Below, in pieces: positions 43,201-51,839 of a stretch of DNA of 64,000 bases (positions are counted from its first letter, which is position 1; every line of letters starts with the position of its first letter). Source of the stretch: Yponomeuta sedellus. Lineage: Eukaryota; Arthropoda; Insecta; Lepidoptera; Yponomeutidae. The notes under the pieces were generated by a model. That model had not been told where the DNA came from, searched no databases, and was given only the letters and a program-made list of their open reading frames with translations. Where the stretch lies: NCBI GenBank assembly GCA_934045075.1, contig OW203722.1, forward strand, positions 22,662,879 through 22,726,878. The letters are read 5' to 3'. Both the position numbers and the translations under genes were made by a program.

Positions 43201-44004
43201 TCTCGATGTATTAAAATAAATAATCGCAATGTGTGTATTATGACTTTGGAACTAGTTGCAATCTCAGAAGCCCTTAAACATATTAAAGACGCAAAATTAA
43301 GTCGTGTTGTCATTTTTACAGACAGTAAAAGCTCCTTACAACATATAGCTCGATGCGCCTCTGGCTACAGAGGCATGTCGAATGCCTATAATGTACTAGA
43401 GCTAATGCTTGAACTCGAAAAAGAGTGTGTCGACCTGAGACTGCAATGGATTCCATCGCATATTGGTATTCATGGTAATGAGCGAGCTGATATGCTGGCT
43501 AAAGAAGCTACTACAAACGGAGAGGATGAAGAAATAAAACCATGTTATACAGAAATACTTCCTAAATTTAGATTACAATGTAATTATCTTTGGAAAGAGT
43601 ATTTCGATGAGCGCTCTAAAGAAAAAGGAATATGGTATAAAACCATGCAGAGTGAACTACCGCGTATTCCATGGTTTTTAAACACAAAATTATGTAAATC
43701 TATTTTAACGATTGCTTTTAGAACTCGATCTGGCCATATGCCATTGAATAATTTCGGTTTCATGATGAAGAAAATTAACAGTCCAAATTGTAATACATGT
43801 AATTCTAAAGAAGATCTCTATCACCTATTATGTGAGTGTGCCATAAACGCACAACAAAGAATAACTTTAATGCAAAAACTTAGATTAAACTCACTAGATT
43901 TGGGTTATATCCAAACAATTTTATCAGAACCATGGTGTCCGGCCGCATTGTATATATATCATTTTGTCAAACAAAGTTTGTCCTTGAGGGCACCACCTCG
44001 ATAA
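40276..44004 (+). CDS. Retrotransposon ORF2: APE endonuclease, RT, RNase H, 1242 aa
   Basis: Nicks target DNA, primes on it and copies the element RNA. Domains in order: APE-like endonuclease (~1-225) with N16 ('WNAQSL'), E43 ('LSETWL'), D141/N143 ('GDFNAHH') and D217-H218 ('GSDHL'). Reverse transcriptase (~440-760) with 'LRPIALMSCICKLF', D565 ('FLDIDNAYNNV'), 'GIAQGDPMSPLIF', the active site YADD at 653-656 and 'IKYLGLWLD'. RNase H (~950-1080) with all four acidic residues: D956 ('YTDGS'), E992 ('TLELVA'), D1016 ('FTDSKS') and D1072 ('ERADMLAKEA'). C-terminal zinc motif C1172-x2-C1175-x7-H1183-x4-C1188. Every expected catalytic residue is present. The start at 40276 overlaps ORF1 by 8 nt (ATGGATAG). 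Confidence 0.95.
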   Translation: MDRTSYDHKINIIQWNAQSLKPKMAAFECYLNQESIHVAILSETWLEPESDLRIGSYNIYRKDRDDSYGGVAILVHKSIKSYVVPLTINNLGLEVVCVKVLNCNNVQNIVSIYCPSHVRVTETEWDILFSTFSRKTLIAGDFNAHHTNWSYKNDTRGLHIMEASLDNGFISVNNGSATRIKLVNDNLQQSSPDVSFASSDIAVDLNWGVTNESLGSDHLIIKLIFNYQGTNKITQRRNYKRANWEMYRQILEESFTYPIISDNIQERYDFLLTHLNRAADRSIPLIKICEDPETKFKPKPFWSPELSKIVAQRRLALASFRRNPTPNNLTLLEKHIQNAQKLIRQAKSRSWRDFCNSIDESTSVTVMWRRMRWMKGYKRPNIHVADDKKKELITDLAPAFVLPDIPEINTVNTLLDSDFTVQELNSCLKKKDTAPGDDQITYSMIYKVPDATKLFLLKTYNLIFRTGIVPSHWRTIQIIPIPKLSSVTQEVTKLRPIALMSCICKLFHTMIVKRLEWHVEKNKFLSVKATGFRRSQSCLDSLARVVSQIQIGMSKNNPTLACFLDIDNAYNNVQIDKVIIRLNEINSGTRICVYLWNFLSERHLIVKNYDHSVVCTRWTAKGIAQGDPMSPLIFNIVTAEICNYITNVMISQYADDFVLYTSCNQMKDSITKIQDALNTICKLLENLGLSLSASKSKFCLFSRGRKNTTNIHLEINGSILGGTDNIKYLGLWLDKSLRWAKHVNETVEKTQKYLNLLKILASSQWGIHPNHLRSLYISLIRSRIDYACFLYDNSAKSHMCKLDKVQNQALRVIGGFIKSTPIHVMESELCVIPLSIRRQYLAFKYCLKAQSLKDNTTIETVNELNSLCSNSYWQNKKKPLLTISYNKTKEETINNNYPLEMFKLNTWVSKIRTDIIVTSLECITHAKREYEMNSLKNEILQELSQRYSRWHKVYTDGSKNSIGSGASFFDSTLNISRCIKINNRNVCIMTLELVAISEALKHIKDAKLSRVVIFTDSKSSLQHIARCASGYRGMSNAYNVLELMLELEKECVDLRLQWIPSHIGIHGNERADMLAKEATTNGEDEEIKPCYTEILPKFRLQCNYLWKEYFDERSKEKGIWYKTMQSELPRIPWFLNTKLCKSILTIAFRTRSGHMPLNNFGFMMKKINSPNCNTCNSKEDLYHLLCECAINAQQRITLMQKLRLNSLDLGYIQTILSEPWCPAALYIYHFVKQSLSLRAPPR

Positions 44005-44150
44005 TAATAATAACAATAAGAACTGTAATAGCTGTAAGAACTTAGTGTAACTATGTGGTAGTAATTTGTTAGTAGATTTAGATGGAGCTGACATGCTCAC
44101 CTATGTGAACAAAGCTTCCAAATAAATAAAGATAATAAAAAAAAAAAAAA
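44005..44150 (+). terminator. Retrotransposon 3' UTR, poly(A) signal and tail
   Basis: A ~115-nt UTR is followed by AATAAATAAAGATAATAAAA at 44121-44140 and an A run to the target-site duplication at 44151-44162. Confidence 0.85.
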
Positions 44151-44195
44151 AACAATTATCTTATTACGTAGATACAAAGGCTTTTAATTAATTAA
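44151..44195 (+). repeat. SINE D 3' end, right half of split host copy
   Basis: 'cttattacgtagatacaaag' matches 'ctcattacgtagatgcaaag' of the D copy at 13848. The first 12 bases are the right target-site duplication. Confidence 0.65.
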
Positions 44196-44270
44196 ATAAT
44201 AAAAAAGAGCAAACTCATTTGCATGCCGATACGCGGTTAATTTAAAGATAATTCTAAGTGCCTTTTCACA

Positions 44271-44394
44271 TGCACCCGGCCGCCGTCCGGTCGCCGGGCC
44301 GGGTAAAGTAGTTATTGTATGAGCTTCGCTCGCCGGCCGGTCGTTGTTCATGTAAGGCGACCGGACGGCGGCGCGGCGGCGGCGGCCGGGTGCA
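44271..44394. repeat. GC-rich foldback
   Basis: Left arm 44271-44295 (TGCACCCGGCCGCCGTCCGG...) pairs with 44356-44394, whose sequence is interrupted by extra GCGGCGGCGG. It lies in an AT-rich setting ~110 bp past the retrotransposon. Confidence 0.75.
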
Positions 44395-44867
44395 GGCAGT
44401 AACTCTATCCTGAGTAGGTCCCTATACTTAATTTCATCTTACGACTTAATTAATTTGTCTCGGGAGCATTTCCAGTATGTAACTTTAATTAAACTATTTT
44501 ATCACGCAGGATGAGCGAAGGGGACCTAACGTTCAACTTTGCTTTTAATGTTTGTTTGCTAACTACTTTGTTATTCCATTACTTCTTGGAATTATTAAGT
44601 TTTTTATTAACATGAAAGTCGCAGTTGGTTGGTGCAAATTCAAGAAGTTCCAAATAGTCCTACTTTACTTAAAAAGCACGTGTGGCTGTATCGGGGTACA
44701 CGGCCGTTGATTTACGTAAAACGTCTAAAGTAAGCGTTTATTTTTAGCTCAAAACCGCGCAACGTGGTACTGGGTGTTGGTGTCATCTAGCCGCACAAAT
44801 CAACAGAAGAGGATGAGATGAGGACGAGTATTAGCTGCTTTCCTTACATCATCATCATCAACTCATT
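44395..44867. other. Unassigned
   Basis: No recognised feature. Confidence 0.4.
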
Positions 44868-45190
44868 GTGTCCCCACCGAGGGGCACGGGTCTCTTCTCC
44901 GAGGAAGGTATAGGCCATTCTCCACCGGATTGGTGGAAGCTTGCAAGACTAGGGGCTGGTCTTACTGAAATTTTCAAGCCACCCTGAGGCCTCTGACTTG
45001 GCTTAACGACTGCCATTTACTGACGGAAGCCGGCACCAACTGCTTAACGTGCCTTGCAAACCACGGAACCGGTCGGAAAAATGCCACTTAGCTGTAGATG
45101 GGTCACCCATCCCTGCACTGAACGCGCCCTATGTTAGTTAACCTTCGTGATCGTTTAAGATCACTCAGGCAGCCGGGGCTATCAGCGATT
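44868..45190 (-). repeat. 5S-SINE variant subfamily, full length
   Basis: The body is diverged ('tctcttctccgaggaaggta'). The head ('gggtcacccatccctgcact', 'gttagttaaccttcgtgatc', 'gatcactcaggcagccgggg') retains 5S-like order but differs from the main family. A head scrap is also at 30218. Confidence 0.7.
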
Positions 45191-45518
45191 CTTTCCTTTA
45201 TACAACGATATATAAATTAATTATATACTAGTTACACACCTAGTTACAGCCCACGCCAAGGCGATATATTTCCGTTGCATGCCGTTTGAGCCGCTGACCC
45301 ACTACTACCAAACTCAAAGAAGTTCTCTATGCTATAAACTAAGCTCTGTTTAAACTCCGAATCATTAGATAAATACAATCTAAACTTGGTTAGATGACCA
45401 CAACTTAGAAATTAACTTTAAAAAAAACTTAGATATGGAATTCAGACTTTACCAAAAACGACCCCTAGATATTACAAACTATATACATATTTTAAACTTT
45501 CGCGACTTGTACACATAG
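45191..45518. other. Unassigned
   Basis: AT-rich with nothing recognised. Confidence 0.4.
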
Positions 45519-45717
45519 AATATTTTCGGGGCTTAATCGTGTAGTAATTTATTGCTATTTTACCTCGACGTTTCTACGACGTTACAGTCATCGTGGTCAC
45601 GAGAAGACTGATGGCTGGCACCCGTTCGCATCTTCGGCTGATGAGGTTTCAGACTACCCTCAACAGCAGACAGCTGCGATATGTTTATTTCTTCAAGGAT
45701 TAAGCCCCGAAAATATT
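45519..45717. repeat. PLE-type cassette inside 20-bp inverted repeats
   Basis: Ends 'aatattttcggggcttaatc' (45519-45538) and its complement (45698-45717) flank a minus-strand cassette with 'cgtgaccacgatgactgtaa' and 'cgtagaaacgtcgaggt'. The interior matches 6700-6815 closely. Confidence 0.65.
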
Positions 45718-45729
45718 ATAACTATACAA

Positions 45730-46290
45730 ACTATAAATTTAACGGAACTCTAATTTAAAATGTAGAATCTTCTTGTCTCCTAGGCATCAATATAGATAGT
45801 AATTTAAATTGGAAAAGACACATTCTAAAGACAACCAGTAAGCTGTAAGCCGCATTGTAAGCTGTATTTTAAAAGCAACCAGTAACCAGTAAGCCTCAAG
45901 CTTTGTATATGCTCTATCAGAACTAAAAAAACTACAGGTGTAATTCTTTGGAGCAATAGCACGGATGCAGAAGACGTTTTTGTATAACAAAAAAATGTAT
46001 TAGAATTCTGGCTAATATAGACGCGATGACGATATGTAGAAGATATTTCGTGGATTATAACATTTTAACTATGACAGTGCTCTATATTTTAGACTGCTAA
46101 GCTAAAAATCGTAAACTCTGGTCCCTACTCAATGGCAGCAAAAGTTTTCAATGATTTACCATACCACATGCAAAAAAAAGAAGACGATAATTTAAAAACC
46201 TATTTAGAGGCTAAAAATTTCACCCATGCGATAATTTGTTTAAAATAACCCTGAATAAGTACATGGGCCAGAAATGTTACTATTCTCTTC
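45730..46290 (+). pseudogene. Decayed LINE ORF2 3' part
   Basis: Multi-frame reading gives 'LLGINIDSNLNWKRHIL' (RT block 7 style), 'GVILWSNSTDAEDVFV', 'SGPYSMAAKVFNDLPYHM' and, after the tiny insertion at 46194, 'LFKITLNKYMGQKCYYS'. This is the end of a Jockey/CR1-like ORF2 with several stops and shifts. Confidence 0.65.
46194..46228. mobile_element. 35-bp stub of hairpin retroposon with TSD
   Basis: Only 'aaaaacctatttagaggcta' plus 'aaaatttcacccatg' of the tRNA-like family is present, bracketed by cgataattt at 46185-46193 and 46229-46237. Confidence 0.6.
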
Positions 46291-46335
46291 AGTAAAACAT
46301 TTATCATTGAATTTTTCAATGATAAATGTTTTACT
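46291..46335. repeat. Perfect 20-bp hairpin
   Basis: AGTAAAACATTTATCATTGA (46291-46310), a 5-nt loop, then its exact complement (46316-46335). Confidence 0.9.
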
Positions 46336-46374
46336 ACACAATAGAAAGGAAAATATATGTAATAGTTATAATCG

Positions 46375-46500
46375 TCATAGTTATCAACCCTTGCATGGCC
46401 CCACTGCTGGGGCACGGGTCTCTTCCTGCATCGCAGGAAGGTTAGGCCATACTCCACCACGGGGGCCAAGTCCGGGTTGGTGGAGGATTGTAAGACAGTG
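46375..46500 (-). repeat. 5S-SINE, left half of split copy
   Basis: 'gttatcaacccttgcatggc' to 'ggattgtaagacagtg', interrupted by the GC-rich element. It resumes at 47399. Confidence 0.85.
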
Positions 46501-47398
46501 GGGTGCGATGCCAGATTACCTTCCCGTGTGCCCTTCCGCTTCCGTTCCTACTGATTCATCTTGAACCAGTGGGAAGGGTAAGTGGCAAGGGCTGGTGCAC
46601 CCTGGGCGCTGGTCAGTAACTTCTCTTTATGGGATCTTGCTGGCCAGCGGGAAAAATCTGGCGGGAGGGGTTGCGTGGGCCCTGTTTCACTTTGTGGAGC
46701 GGGACCCAGGCGACCAACCGAATGAAGGACCGACTGGGGGAGGGCGCCGCTGCGCGGAAGCGCGCGCGCCTCGTACCAGTCGGACCAGAGTGGCCGCCGA
46801 GACGCGGAGGGTCGGGGGACTCTCCGCGTCTATCACGGCGAGCCGGAAGGCGCCCTTGCGTGTTCCGAGGGTGCCTTCTGGCACGGAGGGGGCCCGCGCG
46901 GTCGCTCACCGCCTTCTCTGCTTTCAGAGAGGCGCGGGTGGGCGACCCGACGGGCCTCGCGTGTGGGGCGTGTGGGGACCGTGATGCCTTGGCCCCCACG
47001 CGCCTCAACGAGGAGGTGCGCCGCCCTCCTCGCCTCATCGACCGGTTCGCGATGGGGTGGAGGGGGTGGCGCGTTGGGGCGTGTGGTGGCCGAGGTCTTT
47101 TGCACTCGGCCACTATGTGCTCCAACGAAGAGATGCGGCGCTTTCTAGCCCCGTCGTCGAGCACCGACGGGGCAGGGGGCGCCGCCGAAGGAGTGCCCGA
47201 AAGGGCGCCCGCAGACGGGGTCGCGGAAGTGTGCGCAAGCGTCCCCGTGGCCCCGTTCTTTGCGGTGCGGAGGAACACCCCAGGAGTTTTAGTCGGTATA
47301 CCGCCCTTTTCAGGGCGGGGAGTCCGACATAACCACTGTGCTCCCCCGAGCCGGTGGTACCCGTAATTGGGGTTTCTCCTGGGTGAAAAAAAAAAAAA
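46501..47398 (+). mobile_element. GC-rich 0.9 kb poly(A) retroposon, copy 2
   Basis: Same start and end as 7722-8612 and colinear with it throughout, with scattered substitutions and small indels. The duplication ggattgtaagacagtg (16-17 bp) lies at 46485-46500 and 47399-47414. The longest open frame (46629-47366) is not conserved in the first copy, so it is probably not a gene. The hairpin at 47087-47112 matches 8305-8330 with a paired change. Confidence 0.8.
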
Positions 47399-47528
47399 GG
47401 ATTGTAAGACAGTGGCGGCCCTTACTATCAGAAGTTATCAAGCCGCCCATTAGGCCTCTGACATGGCTTAACCACTGCCATTACATGACAGTTAGCACAA
47501 ACGGCTTAACGTGCCTTGCGAAGCATAG
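47399..47528 (-). repeat. 5S-SINE, right half of split copy
   Basis: Continues the body ('agttatcaagccgcccatta', 'gcttaacgtgccttgcgaag') and stops before the 5S head. Confidence 0.8.
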
Positions 47529-47929
47529 ATAGTTATAAGCGAGCAATAATTAATTAAGTTATATGGCAGTGCCCTTACAGGATGTCATGTACCTCTTAAA
47601 TTACCTGTAAGAACTGCAATAACACATGACTATGGCAATAAAGGAATCTAAATCTGAATCTGAATCACATTTTGTTTCACGAAACTCTCAACTTACAAGT
47701 CAGCCTTTGTTCAATTCAAGGAAAATAAAAAGAGCAACCTCGACAAGTATCTATCTCCTACCTTGGCTAATGACTCTCGTGTTCTCAGTTATTATTTTTC
47801 TCGTTCAGCTAACGAGAAATGAGATAAAGTTTTATGAGTGGTGTGTACTGCCCTCGGCTGACCAGCCCCCGCTGCATAACGCCGCGACAAACGACATCGT
47901 TTACTATTTTATCTTTATTTTATTTACAT
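47529..47929. other. LINE-like tail scrap, otherwise unassigned
   Basis: 'atggcaataaaggaatctaa' with short TCTGAA repeats at 47630-47665 looks like another retroposon tail. The open frame 47626-48033 is fortuitous. Confidence 0.4.
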
Positions 47930-48035
47930 ACATACATACCCTCACGCCTGTATCCCAGAGGGATAGACAGAGACCAGGGACTGCCATTTGCCACGATCCT
48001 GACAGATCACCTTCGCTTCATCAACGTTCATGAGT
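47930..48035 (-). pseudogene. LINE ORF C-terminal tail, TACA-tailed family
   Basis: The minus strand encodes '...TLMNVDEAKVICQDRGKWQ'-type sequence with a substitution or two, then CCCAGAGG.../'ctcacgcctgtatcccagag' and a short tacata tail. Same family as 56284 and 61325. Confidence 0.6.
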
Positions 48036-48990
48036 CGTTTTATTTTATTTATTGAACAAAAATCCACAGTAATACAATGAAAATAAACAATGGGTGTTTA
48101 ATAATTTGTACATGCAGCCAATGATGGATTTTACTGTTGTTTAGAAAAATATAATTGTAGTCTAATACTTAAAATCTACTAATAATTACTTGTAATGATG
48201 TTGACTAAATTTTATGATTAACTTCGCCTGATGTACAAATTTCATGCGGTGCAAAATTAAATTTGAACATTATGCGGACTTAATACAGATATGTAATTTA
48301 TTATATCTAGATTGAAGAATGCGGGAGCGCCCAACGCTGAAATATAATTTGCCACGTTACTTACATAAAACATGAAAAAAATTGCACTTAGATACAAACA
48401 CCTACTAATAATAAATACGTATTTACTTTAAATATAAATACATAATTATAATACAAAAAAAAGTAGTGACTAAAACATTCTAAATATAGTAACGAATTTT
48501 CGTTCGTTATTATATATAGAATGTATTTAATATGAGTACGTATTTGAGTCATAATTTTTATATTTATATGTATATCAACTGCATTCATTATACAAATAAT
48601 CATATACGATTGCGATTGAACGATAAAAGCTTTTGTCGCGGTGGCATGCAGCGGATGCACAGAAATACCCCAAGTACTGAGCAAGTTTTCTCTGCTATGA
48701 GCTGATTGCTCTGCGCGATAATATTTTATACCATAACTAATTATTAATTTTTCTGAGGATAGTGAAGTTGTATCTGGATGCCACTCTTGGTACCACAGTA
48801 GACTAATCCGCTATTTGACACGTATCAAATTTGACGCGATAAATTAATATTTCCTATAGTATTTAACGTAAGAAACCTAAATACATTGAATTTGCTAAGT
48901 ATGGAGGATGGCTGCAAAATTAGCAAAGTAAAAAAATTTTTCCTCGTTTAATTCGTAACGGCGAAAACGCTATCCGCCATCTTGAAACCA
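48036..48990. other. Unassigned AT-rich
   Basis: No coding or repeat motif noticed. Confidence 0.4.
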
Positions 48991-48992
48991 TC

Positions 48993-49213
48993 TTAAGTAT
49001 GTAAACAAACATCTTTCAGCCAGAGCCAGTGGACATTGATTATTATAGGACTTACATCAAAGTGATGTTCACATAAATACACCCGAGTTTCAATTGATAA
49101 AGAGTCGGGGTCTCTTTTGGCAAGTTTGAGCCAAGTTTTTCGAATGTTGATATCACTGGGTACACGAATCCACAACTTCCCGGGGGTCTTTATTGACGTG
49201 TTTTTTCATTCTC
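48993..49213 (-). CDS. THAP zinc-finger fragment (exon or relic)
   Basis: The minus strand reads 'KNTSIKTPGKLWIRVPSDIN', 'IRKTWLKLAKRDPDSLS', 'TRVYLCEHHFDVSP'. Spacing of the W, 'RVYLCEHHFD' (C-x2-H) and the basic middle fits the second half of a THAP C2CH DNA-binding domain. The first Cys pair should lie on an upstream exon; the frame is closed by TGA at ~49214 and no cysteine exon was identified. It could be a host gene exon or a domesticated or dead P-type transposase. No start codon lies in frame. Confidence 0.5.
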
Positions 49214-49654
49214 GAACAATGCAATAATGATAATTGGTATATTTTGGACGTAAATTCGATGAAATTATGGTTGCGTTGTTGTTATTTCACTATGCTCAGA
49301 GATCACTTACAGAAAATTAAATGTCAAACTTTGTTTACAATTTTTTGGACTTCAAACCATAGGCAAAAATGTCTGACCGCGTTTTTTGGCTGTTTAGGAA
49401 AATAAAGTTTTAAAATACATTTTTATGTTGCTTTTAGGTCCTCTAAAAATATACTAAAATATTTTTTGGTCTAGTGGAAGAGTTATTTACCGTTTAAGAC
49501 TTACTTGAAAAAAGAGTCAAATAACGGATTATGCGTGCCAATTAAGCTCATATTACAAGAAATTCCGAGCCTTCGTAAGCACGTGATTTCTTCTATTTGC
49601 ATCGATCTGAAACTAAAAGATGAAAAAATCATCATCTATCTATCACCTTAATCA
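49214..49654. other. Unassigned
   Basis: The search for a cysteine-containing THAP exon upstream on the minus strand was inconclusive. Confidence 0.35.
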
Positions 49655-49797
49655 GCCGGTGTCAATTGACTGCTGGACATAGGTCTCTCCCAAGACACGC
49701 TACTGAGCCCGATCTTCGGCTCTCTTCTTCCAGTCACTGCCCACCGCTTTGCGAATGTCGTCGCTACGTTTCCCAATTCGCTGTCTCCATTCTTCTT
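49655..49797 (-). pseudogene. LINE (RTE/L2-like) C-terminal relic
   Basis: The minus strand reads 'RQRIGKRSDDIRKAVGSDWK', 'KRAEDRAQ', a stop, 'RVLGETYVQQSIDTG', the usual end of this LINE type where W precedes R. It ends with GATAGATGATGA. Confidence 0.6.
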
Positions 49798-49905
49798 ATT
49801 CAGGCTATATTAGTCCACTGCTGGACATAGCCCTCCCCTAATGAGCGCCACAGCGCAAGGTTGTGCCATCATTGTGGGGTAATGCCCATAATCCCCACGC
49901 CATTA
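49798..49905 (+). repeat. RTE-tailed SINE, 3' part
   Basis: 'aggctatattagtccactgc' to 'cccataatccccacg', read from the tail. The rest is missing. Confidence 0.7.
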
Positions 49906-50139
49906 AAGATAAAAATATAGTCGATGTTACAACAAGTGCACAATACGAACCACTTTTATCTGAGACTCTTAGCAGCCCGAGGCGAAGGCCAGAGCTGATA
50001 GCAATGTCGAGGATAAAATGGTTTTGTGGACGAGTTATAAACTCTGTTTTTCAGTTCGATTGCGAGGAAATAAAACAGTAGAATAACATAATTCTAAGCG
50101 CATGACGGGTTAATAAACGCACGATAAAACAAAACCTGT

Positions 50140-50205
50140 TTGTCGAGTGATTGAAATCGATCACTAGGATTAAGCAACAAGCGGCGCGGTCAAGTAGTCG
50201 ATGAG
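50140..50205 (+). repeat. 5S-SINE head fragment
   Basis: 'gtcgagtgattgaaatcgat' and 'ggattaagcaacaagcggcg' preserve only the 5S-like head. Confidence 0.55.
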
Positions 50206-50329
50206 ATACACTGTGACACGAGATTTTTAGTATTAAGACACCAAATTTCTAATTATTGTTGTTTCCTTACATATTTTTTATGTAGCCTAAATACGTCTTA
50301 TTGCAGGGCCCAGACCTCATTGTTTGTAA

Positions 50330-50384
50330 TGATTGAGCTCATACTCACTCTTTCTCACGGAAAGAGTGAGTATGAGCTCAATCA
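50330..50384. repeat. Perfect 24-bp hairpin
   Basis: Arms 50330-50353 and 50361-50384 (TGATTGAGCTCATACTCACT...) are exact inverse complements with loop ctcacgg. Confidence 0.95.
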
Positions 50385-50385
50385 C

Positions 50386-50485
50386 CACGCGTGCCCACCG
50401 CGGATTGGCAATTCCAACCGCTGCTGAGGTAGTTAAACTCCTCAGGCACGCAGGTTTCCTCACGACGTTTTCCTTAACGTGTAGC
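50386..50485 (-). repeat. SINE E body, diverged
   Basis: 'acgcgtgcccaccgcggatt' and 'aggtttcctcacgacgtttt'. Confidence 0.45.
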
Positions 50486-50910
50486 TAGTAGTCTCCTAAT
50501 CAGAAGTAAACTGGGAGAGTACCAGTGCTAGATTGGTGTAAACAAAACACAATCAGGACAAAGAAGTGCTCTTTCCGCTTATAAAAACCATTAAAGTTTC
50601 ATGTTTGCGGTAAACAAGCGGCCGCGCTCATAAAGTTGAACTAAAGGTCTCTGGCGGTGGAAACTTCCAGAACTGTCATCTTGGGGGAAGTTTAAAAATT
50701 TCCAAACTACCGTTAAGCTAAGATTTTGTTTATGTGATTATGGACAAAGTCCTTCGGAGGGCTTTAAGTTTTTTTAAAGCGTTTTTTGCGTCGTAAAGCT
50801 TTACACGCAGCCTTCATGGTACATTTAAACAACTTTGAACAGGAAACGTTTTTGCCACGATAATATTTTCATAACAAACCCTATATTCTAAATATAATAT
50901 TACTAAACAT
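50486..50910. other. Unassigned
   Basis: No recognised feature. Confidence 0.4.
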
Positions 50911-50912
50911 TC

Positions 50913-51185
50913 TTACGCTGTGTGGTGGCGGCCTACAGAATAGCACCAACCCAAATAATTCCCGCGGGTGTCGTAAAAGGCGACTAAGGGACACAAATCG
51001 GGGGGTGGGCAGCAGCGCCCTCTGCAGTACAATTTCACAAAACTGCGATCCCCAACCCGCTTGCCCAGCGTGGGGATTATGGGCACTACCCGCCAATAAT
51101 GGCACAACCTTGCGCTGTGGCGCTCATTAGGGGAGGGCTACGTCCAGCAGTGGACTAATATAGCCTGAAGAAGAAGAAGAAACAT
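50913..51185 (+). repeat. RTE-tailed SINE, full length
   Basis: From 'ctgtgtggtggcggcctaca' through 'cgcgggtgtcgtaaaaggcg' to 'tatagcctgaagaagaagaa'. Its last ~70 bp match the RTE C-terminus and 3' UTR at 34005-34080. Confidence 0.8.
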
Positions 51186-51270
51186 TCATACACGCGATTA
51201 TGATTCGCTTGTTCATACATGCGACTGCGATTCGCTTGTGAAACAGAATAAACAAACAAAATGCCTAATT

Positions 51271-51473
51271 ATACTATTTTTATTTTTAATGCACTAACCA
51301 GTGCTAAGGACAATTTTAAAAACCTATTTAGAGGCTTAAAATTTCACCCATGCCGGGATTCGAACCCGCAAACTCTGGCTATCCGTGCCAGCGCTCTACC
51401 AATTGGATAGCCAGAGGTTGCGGGTTCGAATCCCGGCATGGGTGAAATTTTTAGCCTCTAAATAGGTTTTTAA
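51271..51473 (-). mobile_element. Compact hairpin tRNA-like retroposon with TSD
   Basis: Tail at left ('tttttaatgcactaaccagt'), a full arm, then an abrupt switch at 51406 ('accaattggatagccagagg') into the inverted arm ending 'ctctaaataggtttttaaa'. aaaatgcctaatt at 51258-51270 and 51474-51486 is a perfect 13-bp duplication. Confidence 0.85.
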
Positions 51474-51486
51474 AAAATGCCTAATT

Positions 51487-51839
51487 TTCCTACGTTTCAG
51501 TCAGAAAGTATTTTGAACCACTAAAATGGTCCCTACTCACGCGGTGTAGGAGCACTGAATTACCTACCTACAACTCTGATATTCTGTCATGGCCATGCTC
51601 GAAGTGCGATATCAGTTATCGTCGTCGATATTGCAAAAATTCACAGGTTTAAAAAAATTACATATTTTCATCTAAATTGAAGGAAAACTTGATTCTGAAT
51701 GTGAGTGTAAGACTCTTTCTAATTTTTATTTTTTTCATATAAATTTGATGAAAAAACGTCAATATTTTTTTCACCTATGACAATTTGCAATATAAACAAC
51801 GTCATGAAGATACGTAATAGCTGGCGTTGTGTTAGTTAG
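51487..51839. other. Unassigned
   Basis: No recognised feature. Confidence 0.4.

Larger units (their letters stand above)
38632..44150 (+). mobile_element. Full-length I-type non-LTR retrotransposon
   Basis: The 5.5-kb unit runs from CAGTGCGTGCGACGC to a poly(A) tail with a perfect 12-bp target-site duplication. Order: 5' UTR with Inr/DPE, uORF, ORF1 (gag-like), ORF2 (endonuclease, RT, RNase H), 3' UTR with AATAAATAAA, poly(A). No stop or frameshift is seen. Encoding RNase H together with an APE endonuclease and a three-knuckle ORF1 fits the I superfamily (I/Nimb group). R1 or LOA would be alternatives that a tree would resolve. Intact ORFs and an unmutated duplication imply recent insertion. 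Confidence 0.9.

Noticed and set aside
46613..47366. Open frames of 221 and 245 aa in the GC-rich element
   Set aside because: Open on both strands because of GC content; the reading frame is not kept in the copy at 7722-8612 and no domain is visible.
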